Below are positions 10,655 to 20,314 of a DNA stretch of 64,000 bases, piece by piece. Made by a program: the position numbers and the translations under genes. The notes under the pieces are model-generated. The model saw only the letters and a list, made by a program, of their open reading frames with translations, had not been told where the DNA came from and made no database searches. The stretch comes from Ctenosaura bakeri. Its lineage: Eukaryota > Chordata > Lepidosauria > Squamata > Iguanidae. Each line of letters opens with the position of its first letter. The stretch's first letter is position 1. The DNA lies in the NCBI GenBank assembly GCA_948474755.1, contig CAOLHI010002141.1, forward strand, positions 186,001-250,000. The letters run 5' to 3'.

Positions 10655-10836
10655 GGGCATTTCCGCACTAGGTGGTTATGGCGCTCTTATTCCCCTTTCA
10701 ACCTCCTATGGGATCTTGGGGTTTGCAGTTTAGAGAGGGGCCTTTTGAGTGTTGCTCCTCAACTGCAAACCCCAGGATTCCATAGGAGGTTGAAAGCGCA
10801 ATAAGAGCACTATAACAGTCTCGTGCGGAAATGGCC
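10655..10836. mobile_element. foldback element
   Basis: GGGCATTTCCGCACTAGGTG at the left and GTCTCGTGCGGAAATGGCC at the right. Each arm holds one tcctatgggatcttggggtt-type block, joined by a loop with gaggggccttttgagtgttg. Confidence 0.8.
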
Positions 10837-11040
10837 TTGGGGGTGAGAATCATGGAGTCTTCCAGGTGCTGGATTGCGGCTCCCAGGATTCCTCCCCATT
10901 GGGCATGCCGACTAGGAGTGCTGGAACATGCAGTCCAACCACCTCTGGAGGGCTGCATGATTCCCACCCGTGCTTTAAGCCATCCGTGGGGGTGTCAGGA
11001 AAGGGTTGGGAGTAGGAAAGCTGGAGAGGTGATATGATGT

Positions 11041-11239
11041 GCCGTTTCCGCACTATAGTGTTAAATTGCTGCTATTCCACTTTCAACGCCCTGTGGAATT
11101 CTGGGGTTTGTAGTTTCCTGAGGCCAAAGAGCTCTCTGACTGAGAATTCTCAATGCCACTCCCTAAACTGCAAACCTCAGGATTCCATAGGAGGTTGATA
11201 GTGGAATAGCAGCAGTTTAACACTGTAGTGCGGAAATGG
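11041..11239. mobile_element. foldback element with GAATTCT loop
   Basis: Arms gtttccgcactatagtgtta and taacactgtagtgcggaaat enclose a loop with ccaaagagctctctgactga and gaattct. The same loop sequence occurs inside the Helitron at 1,879-2,291. Confidence 0.8.
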
Positions 11240-11427
11240 TCATAGCCATCTTTAAATGTTTGAAAGTGCTTCACCTTTCCATTACCGGGCCCCCCACCCC
11301 TGCAAATACAATGTGTTGCCTGGGACCTCCGAGACTTAAGGTTTAAAAGTTTAGGTTGAAATAACCAGATCTTTATTTAACTGTTCAAATATTACTTTCT
11401 TTATCCGAGGCTTCTGGAAACGAGGAC

Positions 11428-11726
11428 CGTTTCCCCACTGGACTGTTATAGCACTATGATTCCAGTTCCAACCCCGGCCATTTCCACACTAGACTGTTAT
11501 AGTGCTATTATTCCACTTTCAACATCCTATAGAATCCTGGGGTTTGGAGTTTCCAGAGGCCAAAGAGCTCTCTGGCTGGGAATTCTAAAGATCCCTCCCT
11601 AAACTGCAAACCCCAGAATTCTATAGGATATTGAAAGTGGAATAATAGCATTATAACAATCTAGTGCGGAAAGGCCCCTCCTATGGAGTCCTGGGGTTTG
11701 CATTTTAACCCTCTAGTGCGCAAATG
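11428..11726. mobile_element. older foldback copy split by a younger copy
   Basis: The left arm (gtttccccactggactgtta to attccagttccaac) breaks at 11,475 and its partner (ctatggagtcctggggtttg to cgcaaatggc) resumes after 11,676. The intervening sequence is itself a complete foldback element, so one copy inserted into another. This is direct evidence of mobility. Confidence 0.7.
11476..11676. mobile_element. foldback element nested in another
   Basis: Complete copy: GGCCATTTCCACACTAGACT at the left, ATCTAGTGCGGAAAGGCC at the right. The loop carries ccaaagagctctctggctgg and gaattctaaag. Confidence 0.85.
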
Positions 11727-11971
11727 GCAAAGTTCCTTGATGGGGGGATTGACTCTTGGAGTACAAAGTCCAGACCTGTGAAAGCTGGGCTCCAAAAAAC
11801 AGAAAGGAAAAAAAAAGGAACTTCCCCAAACTCGCTTTTAATCTCGGCCACACAAAGCACTTCCTCTTTGCAAGGATCCACGGGCACAGAGAATAGGGGG
11901 TGGGAAGAAGACCCCCCCCAATTCACTCTAACCCCCTTCTTTAGGGGCAATCGAAGCTTTCCAGGCAAAGC

Positions 11972-11975
11972 AAAA
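11972..11975 (-). terminator. RNA polymerase III terminator
   Basis: TTTT on the minus strand, 5 bases past the tRNA 3' end; a normal pol III stop. Confidence 0.7.
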
Positions 11976-11980
11976 GCACC

Positions 11981-12054
11981 TGGCCCGTACGGGGATCAAA
12001 CCCGCAACCTTGGCATTATTAGCACCACACTCTAACCAACGGAGCTAACGGGCC
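11981..12054 (-). tRNA. tRNA-Ile (AAT anticodon)
   Basis: The 74-nt minus-strand sequence folds as a cloverleaf. Acceptor GGCCCGT pairs perfectly with ACGGGCC, followed by A73. The anticodon loop is CTAATAA with anticodon AAT, stem TGGTG/TGCCA, and the T stem is GCGGG/CCCGT. It closely matches the usual vertebrate tRNA-Ile-AAT. Oddities are C where the D-loop normally has A14 (GCTCCGTTGG), T at C56 in the T loop (GTTTGATC), and G-T pairs at 10-25 and 31-39. These could lower function, although the acceptor stem is intact and a TTTT terminator follows. It is a functional gene or a young tRNA-derived copy; there is no SINE body attached. Confidence 0.85.
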
Positions 12055-12188
12055 GCTGCAAAAGTTACCCTGGGAGTTTGATAAAGGAACTTATCCCAAC
12101 ACCCTTTTACTGTCACGCATTGAGAGAGTTTCAATTCTGGGAGCTGTAGTCTGGGGAAAAAAAAGGCCATTTTCTAACTTCTGTCTTA

Positions 12189-12383
12189 GGCCACTTCTGC
12201 ACTACACTGTTATAGCGCTATTATTCCACTTTCAACCTCCTATGGAATCCTGGGGTTCGCAGTTTAGGGAGGGGTGGATTCTCAGCCAGGGAGCTCTTTG
12301 GCCTCAGGAAACTACAAATCCCAGAACTCCATAGGATGTTAAAAGTGGGATGATAGCACTATAGCAATGCAGGGTGGACAAAT
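12189..12383. mobile_element. foldback element, decayed right end
   Basis: The left arm ggccacttctgcactacact continues to tcctatggaatcctggggtt. The loop has ggattctcagccagggagct. The right arm is degenerate (gatagcactatagcaatgca). Confidence 0.75.
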
Positions 12384-12401
12384 CCCCACTCAGACACTTG
12401 G

Positions 12402-12690
12402 GACTTTTCCGCACCAGGAAAGAGGCTGGATGGCCATCTGTCGGGAGTGCTTTGAGGGTGTTCCTGCATGGCAGAATGGGGTTGGACTGGATGGCCCCTG
12501 GGGTCTCTTCCAACTCTACATTTCCACTTTCAACCTCCTATGGAATCCTTGAGTTTGCACTTTCACTTTCAACCTCCTATGGAATCCTGGGGTTCCATCT
12601 GGCCCCTCCCGAAACTGCAAACCCCAGGATTCCATAGGAGGTTGAAAGTGGAGTCATAGTGCTATAACAGCCTAGTGCGGAAAGGTCCCA
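12402..12690. mobile_element. foldback element containing a CR1 tail
   Basis: The left terminus (gacttttccgcaccagg) is followed at about 12,419-12,523 by a CR1 3' tail (aggctggatggccatctgtc through ctcttccaactctacatttc). Then come two left-arm blocks (ctttcaacctcctatggaat twice), a loop, and a complete right arm ending cctagtgcggaaaggtcc. The CR1 piece is 5' truncated and lacks most of the ATTCTATG tail. Confidence 0.7.
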
Positions 12691-13310
12691 AGGCAGGTCA
12701 GAGTCTTTCAACCCCAGAGGAAGGCAAAGCCAAACCCCCTCTGAACAAATCTTGCCAAAGGAAAAAAAAAATTTAAAAAATTGTTTTAATATGATAGCAT
12801 ATGTAATTTTTAAAACCTTTTCATTTTTTTAAACTTGTCTGTCATTGGGTTTAAACCTTGCAAGCCACCTTGGTTCTTGTGGTGGAAGAAAGAGGGGAGA
12901 TTAAATGCTCTGTTATCAAATAAATGCATTTCTGCGCATGACTTTTTGAGCAGAAAAATTGCTACCAGAGGCAGAACGAACACAGCAAGAATTGGGAAAG
13001 GTTTCCGTCGTGCCCCAAAAAGTAACGTTTCAGCACACTTTTTATCCAAAACTAACAATGCGCGCATGTGAAGTGGAACAACCGAGTCCAGTAAACCTTG
13101 CATAACTAAACAAAAATGTTTTGAATGTTCAAGCGACAGTTTGGAAGTTTCTTCCAAAATGCATCCAGGAATTACTTTTTTTTTTCTTGTAATTTCCATT
13201 TTAGTAGCCAAACTTATATGTTGTTTTTTAATGTGTTAAGGGGGGAGTGTGGATGCTTGTCTGGTCTGCTCTTTTCTCTCTGTTTTGCTGATCCTGCAGA
13301 CTCAGTAAGG
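12691..13310. other. intergenic with SINE and LINE scraps
   Basis: A SINE-like piece (gaggaaggcaaagcc, gaacaaatcttgccaa) at about 12,695-12,760. A probable degenerate non-LTR 3' end follows to about 12,935. No gene is seen. Confidence 0.5.
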
Positions 13311-14087
13311 CAGCGGTTCTCAATCTGTGGGTCGCGACCCCTTTGGGGGTCGAACGACCCTTTCACAGGGTCCCTAAGACCATCGGAAAATACGTACTTC
13401 CGATGATCTTAGGCTCCATTCCCTCCTCGGTGGTGGTGCACAAGCGTGAGCCACGCACTCACATCCTCCTGCCCCCTTTGGAGGGAGTGCATGCGGCCAC
13501 AGCGTCGCCACAGCAAGAGTGGTGGTGCGCAAGCGCAAGCCATGCGCTCATGTCCTCCTACACCCTGTTCAGAAGGGACTGAAATCGCTCCCCTTCTCCG
13601 CTATCGGGAGAACCTCCCGTCTGATGGGCCAGCTTGGGGGGCAGCAGCACGGGGGGCAGGCCCCCTTCTTGCCATGGCTCCTGCCCCACCCACCACGGAG
13701 GGGGCGCTGCGGAAGGGCCGGGGGGCCGCAAGGCTGCGCTTTTCCTGGGGGCGAGCTGCGCCCGGTGCAAAAGACAAAGGCTCTGGGATTCCCCCCCCCC
13801 GGTTAGGGTCGACACTCTGGAAACTTTTCCCACACTGCCCCCCCAGCAGAAAAGAGAGTGAAGCAGAAGCAGAACCCGGGGGGGGGGTCTCGGAGTTTTT
13901 TCCCGGGGGAGACACATGGCTCCTCTTTCCCTCCCTGCCCGGCCCCCCGTTCCTGGCTGGCGAGGCAGCCTTTGCGGGGGGGGGGAGGCCTTGTAAATAA
14001 TAAATAAATAATTTTATGGTTGGGGGTCACCACAACATGAGGAACTGTATTAAAGAGTCGCGGCATTAGGAAGGTTGAGAACTACTG
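13311..14087 (+). mobile_element. SPIN-like non-autonomous hAT element with GC-rich interior
   Basis: Starts CAGCGGTTCTCAATCTGTGG and ends in the inverse (GGAAGGTTGAGAACTACTG). The flanks cagtaagg (13,303-13,310) and caataagg (14,088-14,095) form an 8-bp target duplication with one mismatch. The left end carries the hairpin aagaccatcggaaaa / ttccgatgatctt, and the right end ttttatggttgggggtcacc. From memory these ends belong to the SPIN group of tetrapod hAT elements; I could not search. The middle (about 13,430-13,975) is GC-rich with no transposase, and holds an imperfect direct repeat of about 85 bp (13,431 and 13,519). Confidence 0.75.
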
Positions 14088-14590
14088 CAATAAGGGATTC
14101 TGGAGGTAACTACAGTTTGCCTAGCCCATTGCAGGCGGGCATACCGTGGATCCAGTAGGATTGCCTGGAGTAAAACCCCCCTCTTTTCCAGCTCAAGCTT
14201 TATTGCACCGTTTACTGCAGGCATGCAGCGGCAACCCAACACTGGAAGTCTGTGTTTCTCCCTCCCTCCTCCTCCCAATGCTGATGCTGCTAAAAAATGT
14301 CCCGCTAGACAGTGGATGAAAAGAAAAAGGAGGCTAGGCAGGCATGAAAGGCTGTTGTAGAAAAAAAGAGCTTGTTTTTCAAAGGCTTCACTAGCTGAGC
14401 TATGCCTATATGAGCGCCAGTGTGGGGTCTTTTCTTTCCACAGTCGAGCAACGTTTCTATTCAGAAAGGCATCCAATGTCTGATCGTATGTGGTCTGTCG
14501 GATAGAATGTGCTGGATGTGGTGTTGCTGATGAGAGTTTTTAATTACGCATTTAATTATGTGTTTTATTTATTTGCTTATTTTATAATTT
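14088..14590. other. intergenic, nothing recognised
   Basis: Moderately GC-rich, then AT-rich toward 14,580. No repeat or gene is supported. Confidence 0.5.
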
Positions 14591-15662
14591 AGAATCATAG
14601 AGTTCGAAGAGATCCCCAGGGGCCATCCAGTCCAACCCCCTGCCATGCAGGAACCCACATCAGAGATGGCCATCCAGATTCTGCTTAAAAACCTCTCCCA
14701 CACTCCATGGAAGCAGCAGCAGATTCCACTGCCAGACAGCCCTGACTGTCAGGAAGTTCTTCCTGAGGTTCAGGCGGAATCTCCTTTCCTGCAGCTTGAA
14801 TCCATTGCTCCTTGTCCTGGTCTCTGGAGCAGCGGAAAACAAGCCTGCTCCCTCCTCGACATGGCATCCTTTCAAATATTTAAACATGACTATCATGTAC
14901 CCCCTTAACTTTCTCTTCTGCAGACTAAACATCCCCAGCTCCCTAAGCCGCTCCTCATAGGGCTTCATGGCTTCCATATCGCTTTGGTTTTCCTCCTCTG
15001 GACACACTCCAGCTTGTCAATATCCTTCTTGAATTGAGGTGCTCAGATATAGAATAAGCTGAATAAGTTTATGATTTTAAGGGTAAAAGAGAAAAATAAT
15101 AATGCAAGTTTGTATTTTTTTATTATTATTTTTGTTTGTTTGTTTGTTTTTTGCTCCACTATTATGTATCAACACATGGTGTTTTAATTTTTTTGTTTTT
15201 GTTTTTTTTTGTATATAATCAATAAAAATTATAAAAAAAAAAAAGAATTGAGGTGCTCAGAGCTGGACACAGTATTCCAGATGAGGTCTAACCAAAGCAG
15301 AATAGAGCGGTACCATCACCTCCCTCGATCTAGACACCATACTCCTATTGATGCAACCAAGAATCGCGTTGGCTTTCTTGGCTGCTGCATCACACTGCTG
15401 GCTCATGTTCAGCTTGTGATCTACCAAGACTCCTAGATCCTTTTCACACGTTTGCTATCCAGCCACACGTCCCCCATCCTATACTTGTGACTTTCATTTA
15501 TTCTGCCCAAGTGCAGAACCCTACATTTACCTCTGTTGAAATTCATTTTGTTAGCTTTGGCCCGGCTCTCCAACCTGTCAAGGTTCTTTTGAATTTTGAC
15601 TCTTTCCTCTGGTGTATTAGCAACCCCTCCCAATTTGCTGTCAACGCCTCCCAATTTGGTGT
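14591..15662 (-). mobile_element. CR1 LINE 3' fragment split by an L1-type insertion
   Basis: On the minus strand it spans from MGGVDSKLGGVANTPEERVK (15,654) through the post-RT region to the CR1 terminus at 14,591. It is interrupted at 15,048-15,244 by a poly-A insertion flanked by 17-bp repeats. Several frame breaks are present. Confidence 0.9.
15031..15261 (+). mobile_element. L1-type short insertion, 17-bp target duplication
   Basis: gaattgaggtgctcaga occurs at 15,031-15,047 and again at 15,245-15,261. Between them lie 197 bp ending ataatcaataaaaattat plus a run of A. It sits inside, and so postdates, the CR1 copy. Confidence 0.85.
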
Positions 15663-15900
15663 CAATTAGTTATAATTTACTTTTAATTTATTTATAATTT
15701 ATAATGTAATGATTAAATTATTGTCATTTAATTATGTATTTAATTAGGCATTTTAACCATTTTCTTTCCAAATGAAATCCTTTTTGTTTAATTATGTTTT
15801 TAACTTTTGTATTCTGCGGGTTTTAACTATGTCTTTTTAATGGTTGGGAGCTGCTTTGAGTCCCAATCAGGGTACAAATAAAGATGATGATAGTAGTAGA
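15663..15900 (+). mobile_element. degenerate non-LTR-type 3' tail
   Basis: AT-rich sequence ending gggagctgctttgagtccca and ggtacaaataaagatgatga, the pattern of several reptile LINE 3' ends. Family not identified. Confidence 0.4.
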
Positions 15901-15907
15901 AGTAGTA

Positions 15908-15954
<47 letters not shown>

Positions 15955-15968
15955 CAACAACAACGACA
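15908..15968 (+). repeat. (AAT)n/(AAC)n microsatellite
   Basis: About 14 AAT units followed by AAC units, directly at the junction with the next CR1. Confidence 0.95.
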
Positions 15969-15969
15969 A

Positions 15970-16747
15970 CAAAATGAAATTCAACAGAGAGAAGTGTAAG
16001 GTCCTACACTTAGGTAGAAAAAATGGAATACAGAAATATAGGATGGGGGACACGTGGCTGGATAGCAGTACGTGTGAAAGAGATCCAGGAGTCTTCATAG
16101 ACCACAACCTGAACATGAGACAGCAGTGTGATGCGGCAGCCAAGAAAGCCAATGCAATTCTTGGCTGCATTAATAGGAGTATGGTGTCTAGATTGAGGGA
16201 GGTACTGGTACCACTCTACTCTGCTTTGGTTAGACCTCATCTTGAATACTGTGTCCAGTTCTGGGCACCCCGATTCAAGAAGGACATGGAGCAAGTCCAG
16301 AGGAGGGCGACCAAAATGGTGAGGGACCTGGAAGCCATGAAGCCCTATGAAGATAGACTTAGAGAGCTGGATATGTTTAGTCTGCAGAAGAGAAGGTTAA
16401 GAGGGGACATGAGAGCCGTGTTTAAATATTTGAAGGGATACCATGTAGAGGAGGGAGAGGGCTTGTCTTCTGCTGCTCCAGAGACCAGGACAAGGAGCAA
16501 TGGATTCAAGCTGCAGGAAAGGAGATTCCGCCTGAACCTCAGGAAGAACTTCCTGACAGTCAGGGCTGTCCGGCAGTGGAATCTGCTGCCTCGGAATGTA
16601 GTGGAGTCTCCTTCTTTGGAGGTTTTAAAGCAGAGGCTGGATGCCCATCTGTCAGGAGTGCTTTGAGGGTGTTCCTGCATGGCAGGGGGTTGAACTGGAT
16701 GGCCCCGGGGGTCTCTTCCAACTCTACATTTCTATGATTCTATGATT
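15970..16747 (+). mobile_element. CR1 LINE 3' fragment, open ORF2 C-terminal frame
   Basis: An uninterrupted frame (15,884-16,666) reads from MKFNREKCKVLHLGRKNG through [20 protein letters not shown] to the FKxRLD-type end (LEVLKQRLDAHLSGVL). It covers the CR1 segment after the RT palm and the whole C-terminus. The catalytic FADD box and the endonuclease are absent (5' truncation). The 3' UTR ends in atttctatgattctatgatt. Confidence 0.92.
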
Positions 16748-16751
16748 GTAT

Positions 16752-16922
16752 GAACCACAGTTTGAGTGTTGGACTACAACCCTGGAAACCAGGGTTTGAT
16801 TCCCCATTCAGTCTTGGCTGAACGGGGGTGACCTTGGGCACGTCACACACTCTCAGCCCCACAAAACCCCAGGATAGGGTGCTCTAAGTTGGAAACAACT
16901 TGAGGGCACGTTAACAACAAAT
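16752..16922 (+). mobile_element. Sauria-type SINE
   Basis: Head (cacagtttgagtgttggact), B-box-like gggtttgattcccc, body (gaccttgggcacgtcacaca) and 3' end (agttggaaacaacttgaggg) with a taacaacaaa tail. It abuts the CR1 terminus. Confidence 0.85.
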
Positions 16923-17498
16923 GCCTGTATAGGCCATAAGTAAATAGCCTGCGGTGAGGGATCATTAACTAATTCCTGATTTTTAACTAATGTGTGTGCA
17001 AGAGAGGGACGGAGAGAGGGAGGAATGGAAAGTCTTTTGTCTGAAGATTAAATTGGATACACGCGTACGGATTTTTTCACTGGCTCGTCTTTGGCCGTCC
17101 TTTCCCTTGACTCTTCCTTCCACTAGAAATCCCTCTGCAATATAGCCCAGGGCTGCATCTGGTACTCATCTTGACTTGACTTTTGTCTTTTGCAGTAACT
17201 TATTCCAGATGGCCTTTCTTCTTTGCAAAGCCAGTCAAAACACGTCTATTTATTCTGCCTCCAGCTCCGCTCCCCAGCTTTTAAAATCTATCGTCTTTAA
17301 CATTCCCCAGCTAGTGAAAAAGCACTGGTCAGCTTTTTGGGATGGCTCTTTCAGAAAAGAACAAGCAAAACAACAAAACCCTCTTAACTCTCGCCCCCCG
17401 CCAGCCATTGAATACTTGGCAAGCAAAAAACAAAAAACAAGAAACCAGCTCCTGCCAAAACGTCCGTGGGCTTTGGAAACAAAATGTAAAACGTACCT
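16923..17498. other. intergenic, nothing recognised
   Basis: No gene or repeat supported. Confidence 0.5.
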
Positions 17499-18362
17499 AG
17501 AATCATAGAAATGTAGAGTTGGAAGAGACCCCAGGGGCCATCCAGTCCAACCCCCTGCCATGCAGGAACACCCTGAAAGCACTTCCGACAGATGGCCATC
17601 CAGCCTCTGCTTAAAGACCTCCAAGGAAGGAGACTCCACTACACTCCGAGGCAGCAGATTCTACTGCCGGACAGCCCTGACCGTCAGGAAGTTCTTCCAG
17701 AGGTTCAGGTGGAACCTCCTTTCCTGTAGCTTGAATCCATTGCTCCTTGTCCTGGTCTCTGGAGCAGCAGAAAACAAGCCCCCTCCTTCCTCTACGTGGC
17801 ATCCCTTCAAATATTTAAACATGGCTATCATGTCCCCTCTTAACTTCCTCTTCTGCAGACTAAACATACCCAGCTCTCTAAGTCTATCCTCATAGGGCTT
17901 CATGGCTTCCAGGCCTCCCACCATTTTGGTCGCTCTCCTCTGGACTTGCTCCAGCTTGTCAATATCCTTCTTGAATTGGGGTGCCCAGAACTGGACACAG
18001 TATTCAAGATGGGGTCTAACCAAAGCAGAGTAGAGTGGTACCAGTACTTCCCTCGATCTAGACACCAGACTCCTGTTGATGCAGCCAAGAATTGCATTGG
18101 CTTTCTTGGCTGCCGCATCACACTGCTGACTCATGTTCAGCTTGTGGTCTATGAAGACTCCTAGATCCTTTTCACACGTGCTGCTATCCAGCCACGTGTC
18201 ACCCATCCTATATTTCTGGATTCGATTTTTTCTACCTAAGTGTAGGACCTTACACTTCTCTCTGTTGAATTTCATTTTGTTCGCCCTGGCCCAGCTCTCC
18301 AATCTATCCAGGTCATTTTGAATTTTGATCCTGTCCTCTGGCGTATTAGCAACCCCTCCCAC
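17499..18362 (-). mobile_element. CR1 LINE 3' fragment, longest copy
   Basis: The minus-strand frame from 18,362 reads MGGVANTPEDRIKIQNDLDR, then FNREKCKVLHLGRK and on to [16 protein letters not shown] sequence. It is stopped at about 17,661 where the conserved Trp of the WNLLP motif has become TAG. The rest of the C-terminus continues in the same frame after the stop. The 3' terminus at 17,499 is the inverse of ATTCTATG. Otherwise it is well preserved. Confidence 0.92.
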
Positions 18363-18840
18363 CTGCGAGGTGGGAAGGTAGGAGAGGCGTGATTTTTATT
18401 CTGGCAACTGGGGAGTGAAGCTTTTTAATTCAGAAAGCTGGTTATTTCAGAAACCTGGGACGTTTTCATGTGTGCATAGATTACCTTATTGCAGCCCTTC
18501 CTCAGCTTGGTGACCTTGATGGTACTACACCTCTCATCATCCTGAGCTAGGAGGACCAGTGAGCAGGATGGGAGTTTTAGTCTCAAGTACATAGAACAAA
18601 CTTCTGCTTGGCATCTTTTTTTTAATGCACAACACAGTAAATCTGGTTTTCGATTTGTCTTTAGGGCAACGTGGGCAAAGGGTGGCCTTGGCTCCATATT
18701 TGACCCCAAAAATGACCTCTAAATTCCTGACTCCCCAACAACATTGCTTTCCAGGAAAGAAAAAAAGAGAGCTCATATTGCTTTTTCCTGTAAGCTTTTG
18801 GGAGTTTTAATTCCTCTTTTAAGGACCAGAATACTTCAGT
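18363..18840. other. intergenic, nothing recognised
   Basis: No gene or repeat supported. Confidence 0.5.
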
Positions 18841-19020
18841 TAGGCCCATATCACCTAAAGGTCCCAGGTCCCATCTGATCTTGGAAGCTAAGCAGGGTCA
18901 CCCCTGGTTAGCACTTGGATGGGAGACCACCAACGAATCCTGAGTGCTGTAGGCACTATTTCAGAGAAAGGAACTGGCAAAGCCACCTCTGAGGCTATTT
19001 CTGAGTTTCCCCTACCTTTT
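18841..19020 (+). mobile_element. 5S rRNA-derived SINE
   Basis: tctgatcttggaagctaagc, agggtcacccctggttagca and cttggatgggagaccacc follow 5S rRNA closely, and gtgctgtaggc matches its end. The SINE body ggaactggcaaagccacctc follows. The copy is 3' truncated. The 5S part is too diverged and fused to be a 5S gene. Confidence 0.85.
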
Positions 19021-19676
19021 GGCCGATCTGCTCCATGAACAGATCTCCTCACATCACCAAAAAGAACCATTGCAAAAGTGGTGGAGTCTCTTTCTCTGGA
19101 TGTCTTTAAACAAGGCTGGACAGTCACCTGCTGGGATTACTCTAGCTCAGCGGTTCTTAACCTGGGGTCCACAGAGTCCTCACGAGGGGTCCACGAAGCC
19201 CTTCTGCTAGACACCAACAACATCAACAGGGATGTGGCAGTGGAAGATGGTGTGGAGGTGTCAAAACTGCTCTTTGGTTTGCAGAGGGAGTTTGGGTGCG
19301 TACACACACCTACCATGTCCCCAATGCAAAGGGTGTGAGCACTGGGTGGCAGGTGCGTGCATGTGCCCAAACTGCTCCATTTGCAAATGAGAGAGCAGCT
19401 TCATTAGCTGCACACTGCCCACTGCCACGTCTTTGATGAAAAGGGACACAGCAGGTATGTTTACATTTGCAAACAAGTACGGGCATGCACATGACCCTTG
19501 GTGCCTATACCTTCTGCTTCCGTCCCTGAAAGGGACATGGCAGCAGATGTGTTTGCGTGCACAAACTGCTCCCTCATTTGCAAACGAAGGAGCAGTTTTG
19601 ACATTCACGCCCCCCTTGCCACGTCCCTGACGAAAGAGACATGGTGGCAGGTGCATGCATGCATGCATGCAGCCAA

Positions 19677-19831
19677 ACTATGACCTCTGGAGACCAAGGT
19701 TTGAATCCTCGCTTGGCCATGGAAACCCACAGCTGACCTCAGGCAAGTCACATGCTCTCAGCCTCAGAGAAAGGGAACAAATCTTGCCATGGAAAATCCC
19801 ATTATAGGTTCGCCTTAGGGTTGCCATAAGA
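19677..19831 (+). mobile_element. Sauria-type SINE, partial
   Basis: aaggtttgaatcctcgcttg is B-box-like; the body has caggcaagtcacatgctctc and the 3' part ataggttcgccttagggttg. Nested in the hAT element. Confidence 0.8.
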
Positions 19832-19892
19832 GTTTTCAAAGGGGAGAGATATGATGGCTAGAAAGAAACTCCCTAGCAGTGGCACTTTATTC

Positions 19893-20068
19893 TTGTGTGC
19901 CTTCAAGTCACTTCTGGCTTATGGCAGCCCTAAGGTGAACCTACCACTAGTTTTTGGTTTGGTTTTTTTGCAAAGGGAGTTTGCCTTTATCTTCCTCTGA
20001 GGCAGAGAGAATGGGACTTGCCCAAGGTCACCCAGTGTCTGGGGATTTAAATCCTAGTTTCCAGAAGC
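19893..20068 (-). mobile_element. Sauria-type SINE
   Basis: Reverse copy: gtgccttcaagtcacttctg, then cttgcccaaggtcacccagt and tttaaatcctagtttcca. Nested tail to tail with the SINE at 19,677, as in the 1,025-1,857 element. Confidence 0.8.
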
Positions 20069-20314
20069 CTTACGTAAATACATATTTGAATATTTCAAAT
20101 GAAATTTAAGTATTTCAATCTTAAGTCTTGGGGAACCCTGGCAACAAGTTATATTTGCAGGGGGTACACAGTAAAGAAAGGTTAAGAATCACTTCTATAG
20201 CTGGAATTCTTGCATTTACTAGGGGGTGGGAATCGACAGCCTATGGGTCCCTTTCCAACTCTACAGACCTATGAATAGTCCAATAACTACCTGAGTCACT
20301 GGAGATACACTACC

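Larger units (their letters stand above)
19148..20194 (+). mobile_element. non-autonomous hAT-like element
   Basis: Left end CAGCGGTTCTTAACC, right end GGTTAAGAATCACTT. The flanking 8-mers ctctagct (19,140-19,147) and ctatagct (20,195-20,202) differ at one base. The interior has 100-120 bp degenerate repeats around tttgcaaacgaaggagcagt, and two nested SINEs. Same family as 1,025-1,857. No transposase frame. Confidence 0.8.
19062..20276 (+). mobile_element. old CR1 tail split by a hAT element
   Basis: aagtggtggagtctctttct to ggctggacagtcacctgctg (19,062-19,147) is a CR1 ORF2 end. The remaining 3' UTR (gcctatgggtccctttccaa, ctctacagacctatgaa) resumes at 20,195. The intervening kilobase is the hAT element. 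Confidence 0.75.

Noticed and set aside
13558..14000. GC-rich frames of 95-184 aa inside the SPIN-like element
   Set aside because: Overlapping frames on both strands from C/G-rich sequence, no recognisable domain or transposase motif.
18843..18960. 5S rRNA gene
   Set aside because: Diverged from 5S and fused to a SINE body; a repeat, not an rRNA gene.
1..20280. Expected downstream neighbour of NKTR (ZBTB47 in mammals)
   Set aside because: No zinc-finger or BTB coding was found on either strand; it may lie beyond the window or synteny may differ.
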